From NCBI GenBank assembly GCA_021432635.1, contig MU270018.1, forward strand, positions 379,579 through 443,578: 64,000 nt of DNA, read 5' to 3'. How positions within the stretch are numbered: position 1 is the stretch's first letter; every line of letters begins with the position of its first letter. The notes under the pieces were generated by a model that made no database searches, was not told the origin of the DNA, and was given only the letters and a program-made list of their open reading frames with translations. Source of the stretch: Thozetella sp. PMI_491. Lineage: Eukaryota; Ascomycota; Sordariomycetes; Chaetosphaeriales; Chaetosphaeriaceae. The translations under genes and the position numbers were made by a program. Below are positions 22,564 to 35,712 of this stretch, piece after piece.

Positions 22564-25500
22564 GCTGCAGACTTCGGGCTCTGCGTGGTCGAGCAACCGT
22601 AGGGCGATAGCTGCCGAATAATCCCAGCTGTGCAGCGCCGGCCGTTGGCAGACATGGGAAGAGGGCTAAGGAATGCTGGTTAGTACGGGGGTTTCGGGAG
22701 GGGTCCCAGCGACCGGGAGAGCCGTTGGTGCATCGAGCAAGAGGAAAGCGTCCGAGATATGCAAACAGACACGCCGCCCCTGGTTGAGGGTGCTACTGCG
22801 TAGATATGACAAAGTTCCGAAGCAAGGGGAGGGGCGTACGGCCGGAGGGCTGAGCTTGGGCCCACGCTGACCCACTCTGATGGACAACTGATAGGCAGTC
22901 CGTGGTCGACAGAGGAGGGGCAGCGAGGGGCACCCCACTGAAATACCCCATCCGTTACCCCCGGAATAGCTCACCAAGAGGGCATTGTCAGCAACGGCAC
23001 TTGAGCGAGTTCCGATTGTCCTCGTGCCTTCCTTCAAGGCCGGTTATCAGCCGGATTCGGATATGATACAAGAGAACTAGCAACCCATTTTCTGTGCACC
23101 TGTTCTAGGAGGATATTTATCATGAAAAACGCTCAATACAGCACGGTCTATTTATATAATTACGGGGCATACAACACTCTGCGCTATATCCGCCATCCAA
23201 AAAAACAAGTAGCTGTATCAGATGAGAGACAAGGGACGGATGCACTCAGCGCGGCGAGATATCCCGGGGCGAACGAATCGGCTGCGATATGTAAATCATG
23301 AGACCGATGGGGTTCGACGGTGCCTATCCATCACAGTCCACGATGACCAAGGTCACTGGGAGCCATCCTATGCACACACAAGGCTAGCGGCAAGCAATGG
23401 CACATACCGATACGCTTCCTCCCCGTCTGGCAAGTCACACTACCTACCTGTGCGTGCACGTCCTCTACGCACTGCACAAAGTCCGACCTTTTTTCCTTTG
23501 CAGGATGATCTTGCATTGCAATCCTATATAGACTAGACTCGGACTTCGCATTTCCGATCCGCGTCTTCGCTTGTAGAAAAGACATGGCATCTTTTACAGA
23601 GGTGCGTCCTCAGGCCCTCAGGCATCGACGTCGATATGGGCGGCCAAGACGGTTTGTCCCATGGCCTTGGGTCGTCCGTGCGCTCCAATCACACGATCCC
23701 TTGCCCGTGCCTGGCTTAGACGCCACGGTCCGATGGGTACTAGCAGGAGCCTCAATCAACGACAGTCGGTACTAACAATTAATTCCAAGGGCCTGCGGCA
23801 CTCCTCTGGGTGCTTCTTCGGAGTCACCAAGCTCTGCTATTCGAGGGTTTCCGTGATCACTCATCTTTTCTCATGGTTCTTGAGTTTACAGCTCATTCTT
23901 CAACGCTTTTTACGACCCTATGGTGTTTGTGATGGCTACCAAAGCTACAGGGCAACGGGTCCGGCCCTAGGTCGATATCTGGGAAATGCTTCAAGGCCAA
24001 CTTTCCATTAGACGAGGGAAGCCGCATAAACTACCATATTGTGTGGTTCTGAATGTTCCTAGCCATTCTTATGGTTTTCTTTCTCGTGTAAATGTTCAGA
24101 ATTCTAAAGTTGGATCATAGTTGGGCGCCTAGGTTGATCAAGGTTGTTAAGTGATATTCGTGTCCATGGGGCTTGGAGAACCACGTACCTTCGGTGTGTC
24201 CATTGGAATAATTTCCATATATCTACAAATTGCAGTAATCGTATCCTCAATTATACCCCGTTCACTATGATTACCTGGACACTTTATCCTTCAAGCTCTC
24301 CTCGTTTGTGTTGTGATGTATAAAGACGCTGGCCCCTCGCATCATGGATTCTGTTGCGGATCTGTCCTAAGCTACGCCGGCACTGCGCCGAACTTGGCGA
24401 CGCTGGTTAAACAGACCTCCGCATCCTACCACCGGTCTTCCTCAACATCGCTGCCATCATGCCTTATCGCCCTTATCACCATCGAGGGCCAGTCTCTCTC
24501 CTTCTACCATCTCTCTGTTGCCAGTCCGCTTTTCGCTTCTTCCCTCAACTACAACAACAACAACCAACAAGGTACGTTCGCCGTCTCAGCTCCATCGCCA
24601 CTGCTCTCAACGCCGTCAAAGCACCTCCCATACACTACAAGCAATTGAGAAGCACCATGATCAATTTTTTATTTCAACTTGTCTCCCCTTTCACGGAGCC
24701 TCATCCCCTTTTGTGATCTCCCACGCTTTAGTGCCTAGCCTCGCAAGTGTGAGCTTGGGTAGTTCACAACACAATTATGCCACCTCATCCTGAGTCACCA
24801 GTATTTGGCCCTTTATATTCACAAAATATCCTTCTATTCGCGCGTTACTTTCTTCTTAATGCCGTGTTGGGTGGTGAGAGTCAGACTTTAGTCCTCATCC
24901 CAGACACCGCTCTGTCGACACAGCATGCTGCCAGAATTTGACTTGGTCTTGATGACACTCTACGGTGTCTCGTCTCCCATCGGCAAGGATAGGATCAGCT
25001 ATGAACTCACATAGCAGAAATTTCTATCACGGTGATCTCACGGCGACCAAATGGAGCGTGGAGACGTGATAACAACGATATCACCAACACCGGCCGGGAC
25101 CAGAACCTTCTTGACAATGGCTCTATACATTGCGGATTCGAGCTTTCCTTACCCAAATTCTCATCTCTGTTAATTATACCCCATCCACTGAAGGGTAGGA
25201 ATGTTGATTCCACAGGCTCCATCCGGAGATGTACATCTCGCTCACATTCTCTGGATGAGGCAAGATCTTGCAGCCTCGAGGCATCCAGCCATTTGGAATA
25301 GTCTTGCTGCCGTTGGGATACATCCAAATGTGATCTGCGGCGTTGGCGCTCGCTTGTTCCCATTATCCTTCCCACTGTTGGACACATGCTGTCTCGCCGG
25401 TCACTTACACTTACCAAGCCCTCCTTCTCTGACGCCTACCCATATTCTGTGTGGGAAGTCGTGTTTTCTATACTTCATCCCCTCTTACTGGTGTCTGCAT

Positions 25501-25866
25501 AATTTCTCCTGATCATCTCGTCTTTTTTCGACCTTCTCTACTGTAGTTATCTCTTTGTTCTTCCCCCCATCTGTCTGACGCTCGTTCTCTCTACCGTCCA
25601 AACTATCCTGCTCCTTCACCGATCCTAGCGCTTTCGCTCATCCTTGCGTTCTATTCACAAATTGAGTGCACAGCTTCGCATCAAACTAACAAGGCGGATA
25701 GTCTTTTCCACCCAACCAAGGACTTGCTTGAGCTCACCAAAGAGCTCAAAAGAACGCTGCCAGTAAGAACTGGTAAAAGCGCTTCCCTGAACGGTATGTG
25801 AACGCGGCCCCGGTTAACTTCTAGTTAGTAGCTGAAGCTAGAGCACAGGAGAGAACCAAAGCCCCT
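22564..25866. other. 3.3-kb divergent intergenic region and probable long leader
   Basis: It separates the F-box/WD40 gene from the 914-aa gene. The part after about 23000 is less GC-rich and rich in T/C on the plus strand. Sequence with the look of an untranslated leader appears near 24549-24574 (an ACAACAACAACAACC-type tract followed by AAG and a GTACGT donor). A second possible intron with a GTATGT donor lies near 25793. I support no protein gene here; short upstream frames exist (for example from 24459). Confidence 0.4.
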
Positions 25867-28611
25867 ATGGAGGGCAAGGACGACCCATCTGGCGGTCACA
25901 CGCCTGTCGGCGAGACGTCTCTGGCGGCTAGTTTGCCGGCGATGGCAGGAGCTACCAGGGGAACCCCCCCAGCACAGCGCTTTGCCAACCTTGGAGACGC
26001 TCACTTGGCAATTACTGCCGGTCGTCACCTTGCATCTGGAGGTGGCACCAGCGTCGCCCTGACCGACGACTCCCGCGAGGCAAATGACATGCCAAACTCG
26101 TCGAGCGGATTTAACCCTGCGCTGGCGACGGGAGGAGACGCGAACCTCGACGAGACTGAGGACACAACAGTTGCTCGCATCGTCGGCCAGTATTTACCTT
26201 CAGCTTCGAGCACCAACGAACAGACCTCAGCTACCGTCTCAGATAATGCAACTTCCTCCAGCGGCTTCAACTTGGCACTGGCGCAGCAAACTGTCTTATC
26301 AGACTGCATCGTTGCTGCTTTGTCCGGGACTGACACTGTGGCCGAGGATGTCCACCACATCCGGGAGAACAGCCTTTTCGGCCGTGAGGGAGCAATCACC
26401 CGAATTGGCTTCCGACACGAGAACGAGTCGATCTACGATGACGCTGTCTTCCCCGCAGGCCTTGACCTGTCGAATGTCTACCATGGACCTCTCTCGTTGC
26501 CAAACCCTCCCGAATTCCCACTACCTACACTTCCCGAGTATGTCGATCAAGTAGGATTTAATCATAATGACGACTTGGTCTCGGTTCCTCAGTCGACATC
26601 GAGCATTATTGATACCCAGGAGCTGCTGATGAGTGTTCATAGCGGGCAGCACGTGGGCCACAGCGCACTGGTGGGATTGGACGATAGTCATGAAGCGCAC
26701 GACAGCCTAGCTGTTCCTCCTCTTAACCTACGTGCTATGCACGACGAGCCAGAACTCCCTGCTAGCTTCCATCCTGAGCCTGATGTGAACCCGTTTTTAG
26801 AGCAGCATTCAGGAGGGAATGTTGAGCAGACCAGCACCTCTGGAATCTCGGGATCAGATTCTCAGCATAACCCCTTCGAGTACGACGACCCGCCATATCG
26901 GTGTTTCCTGCGTCGGTCGAATGAGCTCAATGTCAGCCAGCACCTCCACCACCAGACGTTGGACTCGATGAGCAATGTGAGCCAGGCTGTCCACCACAAT
27001 GCAGATGGAACCGCCTTGCCGTATCTAGAAGAGCCTCATCCAAACATGCCACCTCTTCCGCCTGTCCCTTACTTGCCCATGCGAGATCCGGGAAGGCTCA
27101 CCCGCAGAGCCACTACTACGTCTACATGGGACACACAGCTGGATGCGACCCCAGTTCGGGTGCCTATTCAGAATATGCGTGGATATTCAGAGCACATGGA
27201 TGGCGTCAACTATATCCGAGAACAGATTGCAATGCAAGATGAACACCACATGCTCCCAAATTCACGCGGTTTTGCTAGTGATGGCGACGAATGGGTAACG
27301 GAGGCCACAACAGGCGGGTTCAACAGTCATCGCGCATTTGCCTCCAGTGACATTCAAAGCCCTCTCACACGCATCGGCTGCCCTGTAGGAAGCAGCTTGG
27401 CCGACACGTCGGACCCGGGATACAACGACGAGTTTGACCTTCCTATCGGGGCTCACCCGGGTTTCCCATCGAATGAGCGAATCCTTCCTACCCCTCCCCT
27501 GGCTCACTGCCGAGGCAGGTCTCGCGGACAAACCCTTCGTGACACTGGCCGGGATGTTGTCTTTGAGGCTCGTCCTCGACTTCACCGGGTCAACGGATGC
27601 CTTCAGGATTCCTTCCGAAATTTCCAAATCGGCACACCTCGCGACTCTGGACCATTCGGTGCCGCTAGCCGCGCATTCACCAGCGGCTTGTCATCGAATC
27701 CCTATCTAAATTTGGAGCGCTCAAACCGGTTTGATTTTCGCGACGACGAATCGGGCACCTTTGGTAACGAGCACGACGAAACGACCCCGACCGATGCTAA
27801 GCCACCTCAGCAGACTACGAGGGATAGTCGATATGCAGTGCTCAACTGCCCCGCCAGCGAGAGCGGGAAAGATGCTGCTTCGATGGATTCTGTCGACAGA
27901 GAAAACAGCGCTCGTCGCAAATACAGCATTGTTCACTCCGGCCCCCAATCACCCGTCTATCTCGAATGTCCGTTAATCGATCGCGAGGAGTTTGCTCGGC
28001 GCCAGGCTGTTCGGCGCGCAAGCGGAGAAGAGGACCAGACCTTCTTAGACTCGACGGGCAAGAAGCTCTCCAACCCGTCATCTGCCATCCTCCGCCAACG
28101 CCACCAGGATGTCCAGAACCCCTTCGAATCCGCCGATAGCCTCCGTTCTCAGCCAGCTAATGCGCATCGAATCCATTCGATTGAGATGGAGCCCTTGACA
28201 CGCCAGGGGCGGTGCGCTTACCAATATCCCTCCCAGATCCGGGCTGGACCCCTTCCTTACATGGTTCCCCTCGACGAGCGGCGCCGTTGGGCCAACCACG
28301 GCGCACCCTATGAGCGCTCTCCAAACTGCACTCTCAACGTACACAACGGCATGCCTCTGTGGGTGGTCTCGAAACACCACCAGTGGTTCGTCATGATGAT
28401 CATCGGCTCCATGGCGATTCCCTTCTTCTGGACCTTGATCTACACTCGGATCCACAACAGTGCGCTGTCGTGGTTCACTGAGGGCCATGTCACGGAGCTT
28501 TCGGTCACTGAACGAATGGCTGTGGGTATCTGCGGTGTTATCGGCCTTCTGATCTGGGTCATCGTCGCGGGCGTCCTAGCTCTGATGGCCCATGACGGAA
28601 TTCTTCACTAG
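25867..28611 (+). CDS. unrecognised 914-aa protein with two C-terminal membrane segments
   Basis: Single uninterrupted frame. I do not recognise it. Residues 1-830 are hydrophilic, rich in Ser, Asp, His, Pro and Asn, and mostly predicted disordered by eye. Two degenerate N-terminal repeats share the core SSGFN-ALA (about residues 78-88 and 132-142), each preceded by a GRHL/GQYL segment; a related GQHVGHSALVGLDDSHEAHDS occurs later. Two hydrophobic helices close the protein, about 842-860 (FVMMIIGSMAIPFFWTLIY) and 885-908 (AVGICGVIGLLIWVIVAGVL), separated by about 25 residues. The layout suggests a tail-anchored hairpin with a long cytosolic part. There is no signal peptide. Coding is supported by length, lack of stops and a domain-like conserved-looking C-terminus. 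Start taken at the first ATG in frame. Orphan or lineage-specific; function unknown. Confidence 0.75.
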   Translation: MEGKDDPSGGHTPVGETSLAASLPAMAGATRGTPPAQRFANLGDAHLAITAGRHLASGGGTSVALTDDSREANDMPNSSSGFNPALATGGDANLDETEDTTVARIVGQYLPSASSTNEQTSATVSDNATSSSGFNLALAQQTVLSDCIVAALSGTDTVAEDVHHIRENSLFGREGAITRIGFRHENESIYDDAVFPAGLDLSNVYHGPLSLPNPPEFPLPTLPEYVDQVGFNHNDDLVSVPQSTSSIIDTQELLMSVHSGQHVGHSALVGLDDSHEAHDSLAVPPLNLRAMHDEPELPASFHPEPDVNPFLEQHSGGNVEQTSTSGISGSDSQHNPFEYDDPPYRCFLRRSNELNVSQHLHHQTLDSMSNVSQAVHHNADGTALPYLEEPHPNMPPLPPVPYLPMRDPGRLTRRATTTSTWDTQLDATPVRVPIQNMRGYSEHMDGVNYIREQIAMQDEHHMLPNSRGFASDGDEWVTEATTGGFNSHRAFASSDIQSPLTRIGCPVGSSLADTSDPGYNDEFDLPIGAHPGFPSNERILPTPPLAHCRGRSRGQTLRDTGRDVVFEARPRLHRVNGCLQDSFRNFQIGTPRDSGPFGAASRAFTSGLSSNPYLNLERSNRFDFRDDESGTFGNEHDETTPTDAKPPQQTTRDSRYAVLNCPASESGKDAASMDSVDRENSARRKYSIVHSGPQSPVYLECPLIDREEFARRQAVRRASGEEDQTFLDSTGKKLSNPSSAILRQRHQDVQNPFESADSLRSQPANAHRIHSIEMEPLTRQGRCAYQYPSQIRAGPLPYMVPLDERRRWANHGAPYERSPNCTLNVHNGMPLWVVSKHHQWFVMMIIGSMAIPFFWTLIYTRIHNSALSWFTEGHVTELSVTERMAVGICGVIGLLIWVIVAGVLALMAHDGILH

Positions 28612-29766
28612 AGATCTCTCAGTATCTCGAGCTCGCCTCAAGCCTATTGCGGAGCTCACATCAAAATATGCGAAGAAGACTATGGGACCGAGAGATCATA
28701 AGGGCGGGAGACCCAAAGACCTCCTCTTTCTTGGCAGTTCTTCAGACGCGTCTCTGACATTTCCACCATTTGAGGGGCTTTATTCTCAGCCCCTGCCAGC
28801 GGTCACATGAAGTCGTAGATGCCTAGTTTTGGCATCTTGAACTTTGGCAGTCTTGACACCCCGAAAAGACTAACTGGCAGTTGGGCAGCCCCACTCGATG
28901 GAATAGCCATTTCTTGACGTTATTTCAGAGGAATTCACCAATTTTCTTTCTCCTGTTGATCTTACCCTACCCGTTACGGGGTTGACTCTTCCAGAAAGAG
29001 TGGGAACTCGGAAGAGAGGTTATCTCAGGCCCCAGGCTGTGATTGACTTCGCATGATATTCGTCACAGTCTGGGCAGTAGATCCCAGAGAGGTTGCCTCA
29101 TGGCCTTCCTTTGTATTTTTGGCAAGGGAACGGGAGATGATATGGCGTATGGAATGATTGCCCAAGGAGCCGTTTGTTTCCTAGGGCGGTTCGGACGATG
29201 AGATACCCACTTTGCTTTTCTCCCATCTCGGACTGCTGCATTGTATTCTCACTTATTGCCTCTCACCTCTGTTTCCGCTTCTCGGACGTTGCCCGGCAGC
29301 AAGCCCCTCGTCTTTCATGATGAATGGTGATGAAGGGATAGGAAGATAGATAATAATGCCCATGAAACAAACCTAAGCAAAACACGCACTTCTGTGGTGA
29401 TCTGCTATGAAGTCCGTACATATTCGAGACACCAGGGTGGCCTTAGGGCTAATCACCACCATCTTGGTGCCAATGCTGGTGAAGCCAAAGATACTTCATT
29501 CAAGTTAAATTTGGCGGACGAATGAACGGGGCTACATGGCCATGCCTCTACAGTCTCAACTCGGTATGCCTTTTTACTGAGCAACGAACCATTCCGAACA
29601 GGACCCGTTTGTTGGCTTTTCTTCCCGTAATTTTCGGTCTTCAGTCAGCGTTTTCTTTGCCTCCTCCTTTTCACAACGTCTATAAGACAAGATGGCTTCG
29701 CCAATTATGATCTTCCTCACCGCGCCGTTCCAGCTGGTATCATGCATACAAAACGTGGATAGATGT
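28612..29766. other. convergent 3' intergenic region
   Basis: 1.15 kb between the stop of the 914-aa gene and that of the ABC transporter. T-rich tracts and many short stops on both strands; no supported gene or RNA. Confidence 0.45.
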
Positions 29767-32700
29767 TCATTCCTCCTTGAAGACAATGGCCTTGAGCTTG
29801 TCCCTCTCGCCGCTTTCCTCGCACATGGCTCTGAAAATACCCTTCCCGTCGCCTCCTGCCTCGCCCTTCTCCCACAACTCTCTCGGTGTGCCATATTCAG
29901 CAACCCGGCCGTCGCTCAAGACCAAGATGCGATCGAAGTCAGCGATGGTGCTTAGGCGGTGTGCAATCACCACGAGCGTGGCATCCGTGAACTCCTCGCG
30001 AATGCTACGTTGAATGAGCGCGTCCGTGTGCATATCAACAGCTGACGTGGCTTCGTCGAGCACCATAACGCGCGGGTGCGAGACGATTGCGCGGGCCAGG
30101 CACAGAAGTTGTCGCTGGCCCTGAGAGAGATTCAGGCCTCCCTCCGACACAGGCGAGTTTAGGTCATCAAATGCATTGGCGTTCTTAGCTGTGGCTGTCG
30201 AAGGCGACCCGGTAGTAGGAGTAGCTGTGCCGGAGTTGTCAGTCGAGTTGTTAATCAAGTGCACACGTTCAAGGCAGTCACGGAGCGCGCTATCAGTGTG
30301 GTTGTCGAATGGGTCCAGGTTGCTGCGAATAGTGCCAGAGAACAAGACAGGGTCCTAGAATGGGGTTGGTTAATAACGCAAAGGGGCTAGGAGCTAGGAA
30401 TCAAGTTGCATGCTCACCTGTGGAATGATGGCGAGCCGTGACCGGAGGTCATGGAGTTTGATCTTGGAGATGTCTTGACCGTCGATGTGGATGCTACCGG
30501 ATCGAGCTTCGAGGAAACGGAAGAGCGCCAGCGTAAGCGACGACTTGCCAGCTCCAGTGCGGCCAACCACGCCAATGCGCTCATTACGGTCGATGCTAAA
30601 AGTAAGCCCCTTCAGTACGGGAGGGAGGTCTGGCGCGTAGCCCACCACGAGGTCCTCGACCTCAATGCGACCTTCGGTAGGCCAAGCCGCAGGAGGGCTC
30701 TTGCCATCTTGGGATTCTATGGGGAGCTCTGTGTACTCAACGATGCGCTCGGCAGCGTTCATGTTGAGCTCGACGTTGGCGTACATTCGCACAGACCAGA
30801 TGACGCAGCTGGAGAATTCGAGGGCAAAGGTCAAGGCAAACCCGGCGAGGGCCGCATCGATGTTGGGTGTGAGCAGCAGGAGGATGGAGACAAAGGAGGC
30901 AAAGAAGGATCCTACAAGAGCCATCCGCCAGCCCATCCAGCGGTTGAACAACCATAGGTGCCAGGTGGCGGTTCCGTAGTCGTCGAGTTTCTTGTGCATG
31001 CGCTCGATATACACCTGGCTCTTGTCGAACCCTCGAATGGTGGTCACGCCCGTAAGGGCCGATCCAAATTGCTCGAAGACTGGCGACTTCGTGGTACTCT
31101 CCAGTCTCTTGACCGGCCGGGCTCCGTTTAGGTAGATGATGGCATAGTAGAGTGAGATTATCAGAAGGAGAGCCGCGAAGAGCACAATGTATGGGTTGAC
31201 AATGAAGCCGGCGACAATCACGCCAATCAGGTTCAAAAACGACCCCGCCCCGAAGCTGATCGTGTTGGCGAGCTGCGAATCGATGATGTGGAAGTCGGCG
31301 GTGAACCGATTCAGGATGCGGCCTACCGGGACCGTATCGAGCCAGCGGAGAGGTGCCCGAAGGATGACGAAGTTGAGTTTTGCGAACAGCTTTCTGCTGG
31401 CCTGGATAGATCCGATGTACATATAGAAGAACCTGAAGGTGCCGACGATAGAGGACAGCACGGCGAGGCCAACGTATACACCTAGGTAGAACCAGAAGCT
31501 TCTCTGAATGTGGACCGTGGGGGCAGTCATGACGTGAATCGAGGTCTGTTGAACGCCCATTGTATAGGACAAGCCATACTCCCGGGACGAGTTGAAGACG
31601 TGTTGCGCGCTGAAACTCTCCACCCCGCCACTTCCTGTCCATACCTTCAGCCACCATGAACGACCTGTCGGGTGGTTAGCGCATTCCTCGAGCATAATCG
31701 GGAAGAGACGAAGGCTACTTACCAATAGTTAAAGACTGGCCAAGGGCAAAGATCACAAGAGCGAAAGACCAGTAAAGTGCGCCGCCGCTGTCCCTCAGAT
31801 ATGTCAGATAAATATGCCGGTTAACAGCACCCTGCTCTCGCGTCTCTTCCTCAACAAATTTCTTGACGGTTGTCTTGGAGGTGACCTTCTTGAGGGTGTT
31901 CCCGTCAGCTGCATTTTCTTCTCCGTCGGTCGAATCATCGGGCGAGTTCACTGCAGTCTCGTCGGTTGACGAATTTACTGCAACTGACTGCTCCTCGGCC
32001 TCGATCTCCTGTTGGCTCTGCTCGTGGCTCTTGATCTGCTCAAGGGCGCCATCTTCTCGGAGGTCTGACAGCAAACCGGCGTTGAGGACGCGGCCTTCCC
32101 CAAGCTCAATGAGATACTTTGTCTTCGGCTCACAGAGTGCAACGTGGTGAGTAACAAGAATCCTAGTTCGTCCGGTGGCAAGCTCGCCATTCAAGCAGTT
32201 GTCGAAGATGTGGCGGCCGACGTGAGCATCGACTGCAGAAAAAATGTCATCGAGCACGAGGATACCGGCACGGGAATACATAGCCCTAGCGAGGGTGACT
32301 CGCCACTTTTGGCCACCACTGAGATTGATGCCGTTCGCTCCAATTTCAGTCTGCTCGCCGTCTGTGAGCATCTCGAGGTCTTTCTTCAGGGCGCAAACAT
32401 CAATTGTTTTCAAGTACCGCTCCTCGTCGTAAGGGAGACCAAACAGGATATTGTCCTTGATGCTCGCATTCTCGATCCATGGAATCTGTGCAACATAAGC
32501 GATGGCGCCGGGTATGATCCAGTTGCCTTTGTGGGCTTTGCTATCGTGCCGCTCGGCCAGGCGTGGGGGCTTGGGGATGTAGATATCTCCTTGCAGTAGG
32601 TCGACCTCTCCTAGAATTGCCGCCAGCATCAGACTCTTGCCTGCTCCTGTCTTTCCCGAGATGACGGATAGCTCTCCCTTGGGGAACGTCACGTTGATGT

Positions 32701-34719
32701 CGCGGAGCACGAAGCGCTCTTCCTCGTTAATCTCTTCGTCGGAAGGCCAAGCGATGGTGGCGTTATCGAAGGCTACCTCATCGCCCGTCTTGGCTACAGT
32801 GGTAACCTCGGGTGAGTTAAGATATTCCTCAATGCGCTTGACCGAGACCCATGCATCTAGTAGGTCGGTCGTCAGTTCAGGCACGACCGATAGGGTAACC
32901 TCGAGGCCTTTGAAGACTCCGAGGCTGACGAAAGCAACAGAGGGAATGAGGGATCCATTGATGGCAGCGTGAACGGCCAGCGAGAGGGCCGAGAGCAGAA
33001 TGGGACTCGTGATCCAGCAGGAAATGAGCACCGTATCGGCCATGAAGACAGACCAGACAGACCTAAGCTCTCGCTCTCGCACGGTGTCAATCTTTTTCTC
33101 CCAGTCCGGTTCCAGGGCCGAGAATTTGATCTGTCGGATGCCCTGGAGGGCTTCCGTAACAACCTCCATCTTTTGGTCACGAACTTTCATAAGCCTGTCC
33201 TGGGCGTCGGAGTACCGCTTCGAAAAGTAAATGTTGACAGGCATGATAGCCACCATGGCCGAGAAGCCAGCCAGGAGCGCCTTCCATCCGAGGAGGTTAC
33301 ACAGAAAGGTCAGAGAAACAATGAGCTTGAACAAGCTGCCGGGGAAGAGGTTCTGATAAGAGCAGAAATCGGACACACGCTTGGCATCGACGCCAATGAG
33401 ATTCACGGTGCTTTGCTTGCTTTTCTTGAGCTCTTCGGAGTCGTCCGCTTCGGGCTCCTCGAGTTTGTCTGTGGCATTGGGCTCGGCGGCCGCGGCAGCC
33501 TTCACAGGTTGGGCGGGCTCGGCAGCCTCCGTAGGTTCGACGGGCTCGGAAGGCTTGTTGGTCGACTTGCCGGTTCCCTTGACGTCCTTTCTCCTCATGG
33601 CTTTCTCGAAGATAAGACTGGATAACTGGCTGCGGACGGGGATCGTGAGCTCGGCCCACGATAGCCAAAACACGTAGGACTCGACCCATGACTGGGCAAT
33701 TATGACGATGCCAAGCCAGACGACCCAGATCCAGACGTCGACGCCAAAGGTTTCATTCCCTTCTTGTCTGTCTTGTCTGTTCTCGAGAATCTTTAGAAGC
33801 TGCAGGATGACCCATTGAGGAGCAAAATTGAGCACAGCGGTGCACAGGGTGAGGAACCACTGAAGAGCAAAGGCGCCCTTGTGCGCGAGAATCAGAGATA
33901 GCCAGAGGCGGTGCTTGTAGGCCCTATTCTTCCAGTCCTGGGACATCTCGGCAGCGCGCGTGAGGTGGTCCATCCTGGGGAGATCCACCATATCAAGGCT
34001 CTTTTTCTTGGCCGCAAGAGAGAGGATCCCAGCCGGCCAGCTGAAGTTAAACCGACTGAAAGCCGAGACGGTGTACATACGGTCCACGATTTCGCCCCTA
34101 TAATAGACGTCGGGCCTCCTGGGGATCGTGAGGCCGGCGATGGCGACGGACACGGCAGCGGCAAGGTGGACCACCCGGAGTGCGAAGAGCACCGGGGCAT
34201 CATGAAGGAGCTCTTCGGCCAGGTTGGTTCCCTGGGCGAGAAGGAGACCGGCGAGGATCAGCCCCGATAAGAAAATGTGGATTCCAAAGTTGTAAGCTTG
34301 GACAGACTTTCTGCTGGAGGCCGCGGCGATAGCCTGACATAAAACAGCAGTCTGCAATCAGGTTAGCTTTGCGACCCCATATTCGAGTCCGCGGATGCAA
34401 TCCAAGGCCTTACCGAAGCTCCTGCGGTCAACCAATTCCCCAAATAAGACTCGTCGGCCTGTGTGGAGATCACGGCGACAGCGATCGATACGCCGCAGGC
34501 CACAGCTGCGAACAATAGGACGAACGTCTTGGACCATTTGGCGGAGAAGGCCTTGACGGACTCCGCGGTGGCCTTGCCATCCTCATCTTCATACGTCTCT
34601 TGCTTCGGATCTCTCTTCCGGAGCTGGACGGCGAGACCGGTAAAGGCAGAGACAGATAAGAGGCCAACAGCGGCGAGGCCGGTGGCGGCCGCTATAAGCA
34701 TCGAGTCATTTCGCATCAT
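29767..34719 (-). CDS. ABCC (MRP-type) full ABC transporter
   Basis: Four exons, 34719-34414, 34351-31723, 31664-30418 and 30354-29767, give 1589 aa with introns of 62, 58 and 63 nt. Order: N-terminal hydrophobic region (TMD0-like), TMD1, NBD1, charged linker, TMD2, NBD2. NBD1 has Walker [10 protein letters not shown], signature LSGGQ and Walker [13 protein letters not shown], with Asp where the catalytic Glu would be. NBD2 has GRTGAGKSS, signature LSQGQ and [12 protein letters not shown] with the Glu. This asymmetry is standard for the ABCC subfamily. TMD2 shows [18 protein letters not shown]. Length and layout match fungal vacuolar or plasma-membrane ABCC pumps of the Ybt1/bile-acid type, which export conjugates. 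The linker before TMD1 holds a Pro/Glu/Ala-rich insertion (about 374-410). Substrate unknown. No biosynthetic neighbours suggest a cluster role. Confidence 0.92.
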
Positions 34720-35660
34720 GGGCGATTTGGTCGATCGAAAGGCACGGATTTCCGTCTCTTCAGAAAGACACGAGCTCCTGGGCTCTACTTTTCCCTGGGA
34801 CCTGCTCCCCTTTTACGCGGGAGGGGCTCGGCGGGGAGCTCGGTGAGATGGGCTGGGCCCGCTCAAGCGCGTGGGGCAAACGGGGGCGGCGGAGGCGGTC
34901 AAAGGTGCTTTCTAAGCAGCGAGGTAGCTTCAATTCAGGGCCTTGATCAACTGGAACAAGCTATTCGGCAATGGGAGGCCAGAAATAGGGTTGCCGATGT
35001 CTTCCTAACGAGGCTAAGACAGCGAGCCTCAGCAACAACAGGTAGCGAACCTGGCAGACTGAGGAAGCAATACGGAAGGAGGAAACCTCGAGCCAGGCAC
35101 CCAGGTAGGGGTCGCACAATATGTACTTCGCTTCTTTCTGCTAGGTAACCACCCCCAGCCTTTCTTTGCAGCTAAAGGCGGCCGAAAAAGCGCATTAGCA
35201 CCCCGGTACTTCGGGAGGCAGGGAGGCAGGGGGGCCAGAAAGGGCGGAGGAAAGTGGAAAACGATCCTGGGTGCCCTTGGTCCAGGCCCGGACCTCACCC
35301 TGCGGCTACCCTTCCGAAGGAACTTCAGTGCTTGCCCGTTCTTAGTCACCACGCACCTTCTCCCGCCTCAGAATGTTGACGGGGTTGACTCATGCGGCGA
35401 CGGCGTTCGGGTACTGCAAGGAGGTGTGGGTATGGCCCTTCCGATGGTAAGAAGCGGGCGTACGCCCAACTCCGATTTGTCGAGGACTAGGGTGGAAGCG
35501 CACCGGCTTGGCAGGTGCATTAGGCGAAGTTGAGAAGGTGCATTCGGGAGGCGATAGGGCGTGCAGCGCCGTGGCTATCACGGCATACGAAGTATTGCAC
35601 GCATCTTTTAGCTGCAGCCATTAGCACCGAGTCTGATGATGGGACGGGGAACTGTGAAGT

Positions 35661-35712
35661 ACACACACACACACAGGTACAGCACCAACCCCCCCCCACT
35701 CACTCACTCACT
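35661..35712. repeat. microsatellites (AC)n and (CACT)4
   Basis: An (AC)7.5 run at 35661-35675 is followed after about 20 bases by a C-run and four CACT units (35697-35712). Length-variable simple sequence in intergenic DNA. Confidence 0.9.
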
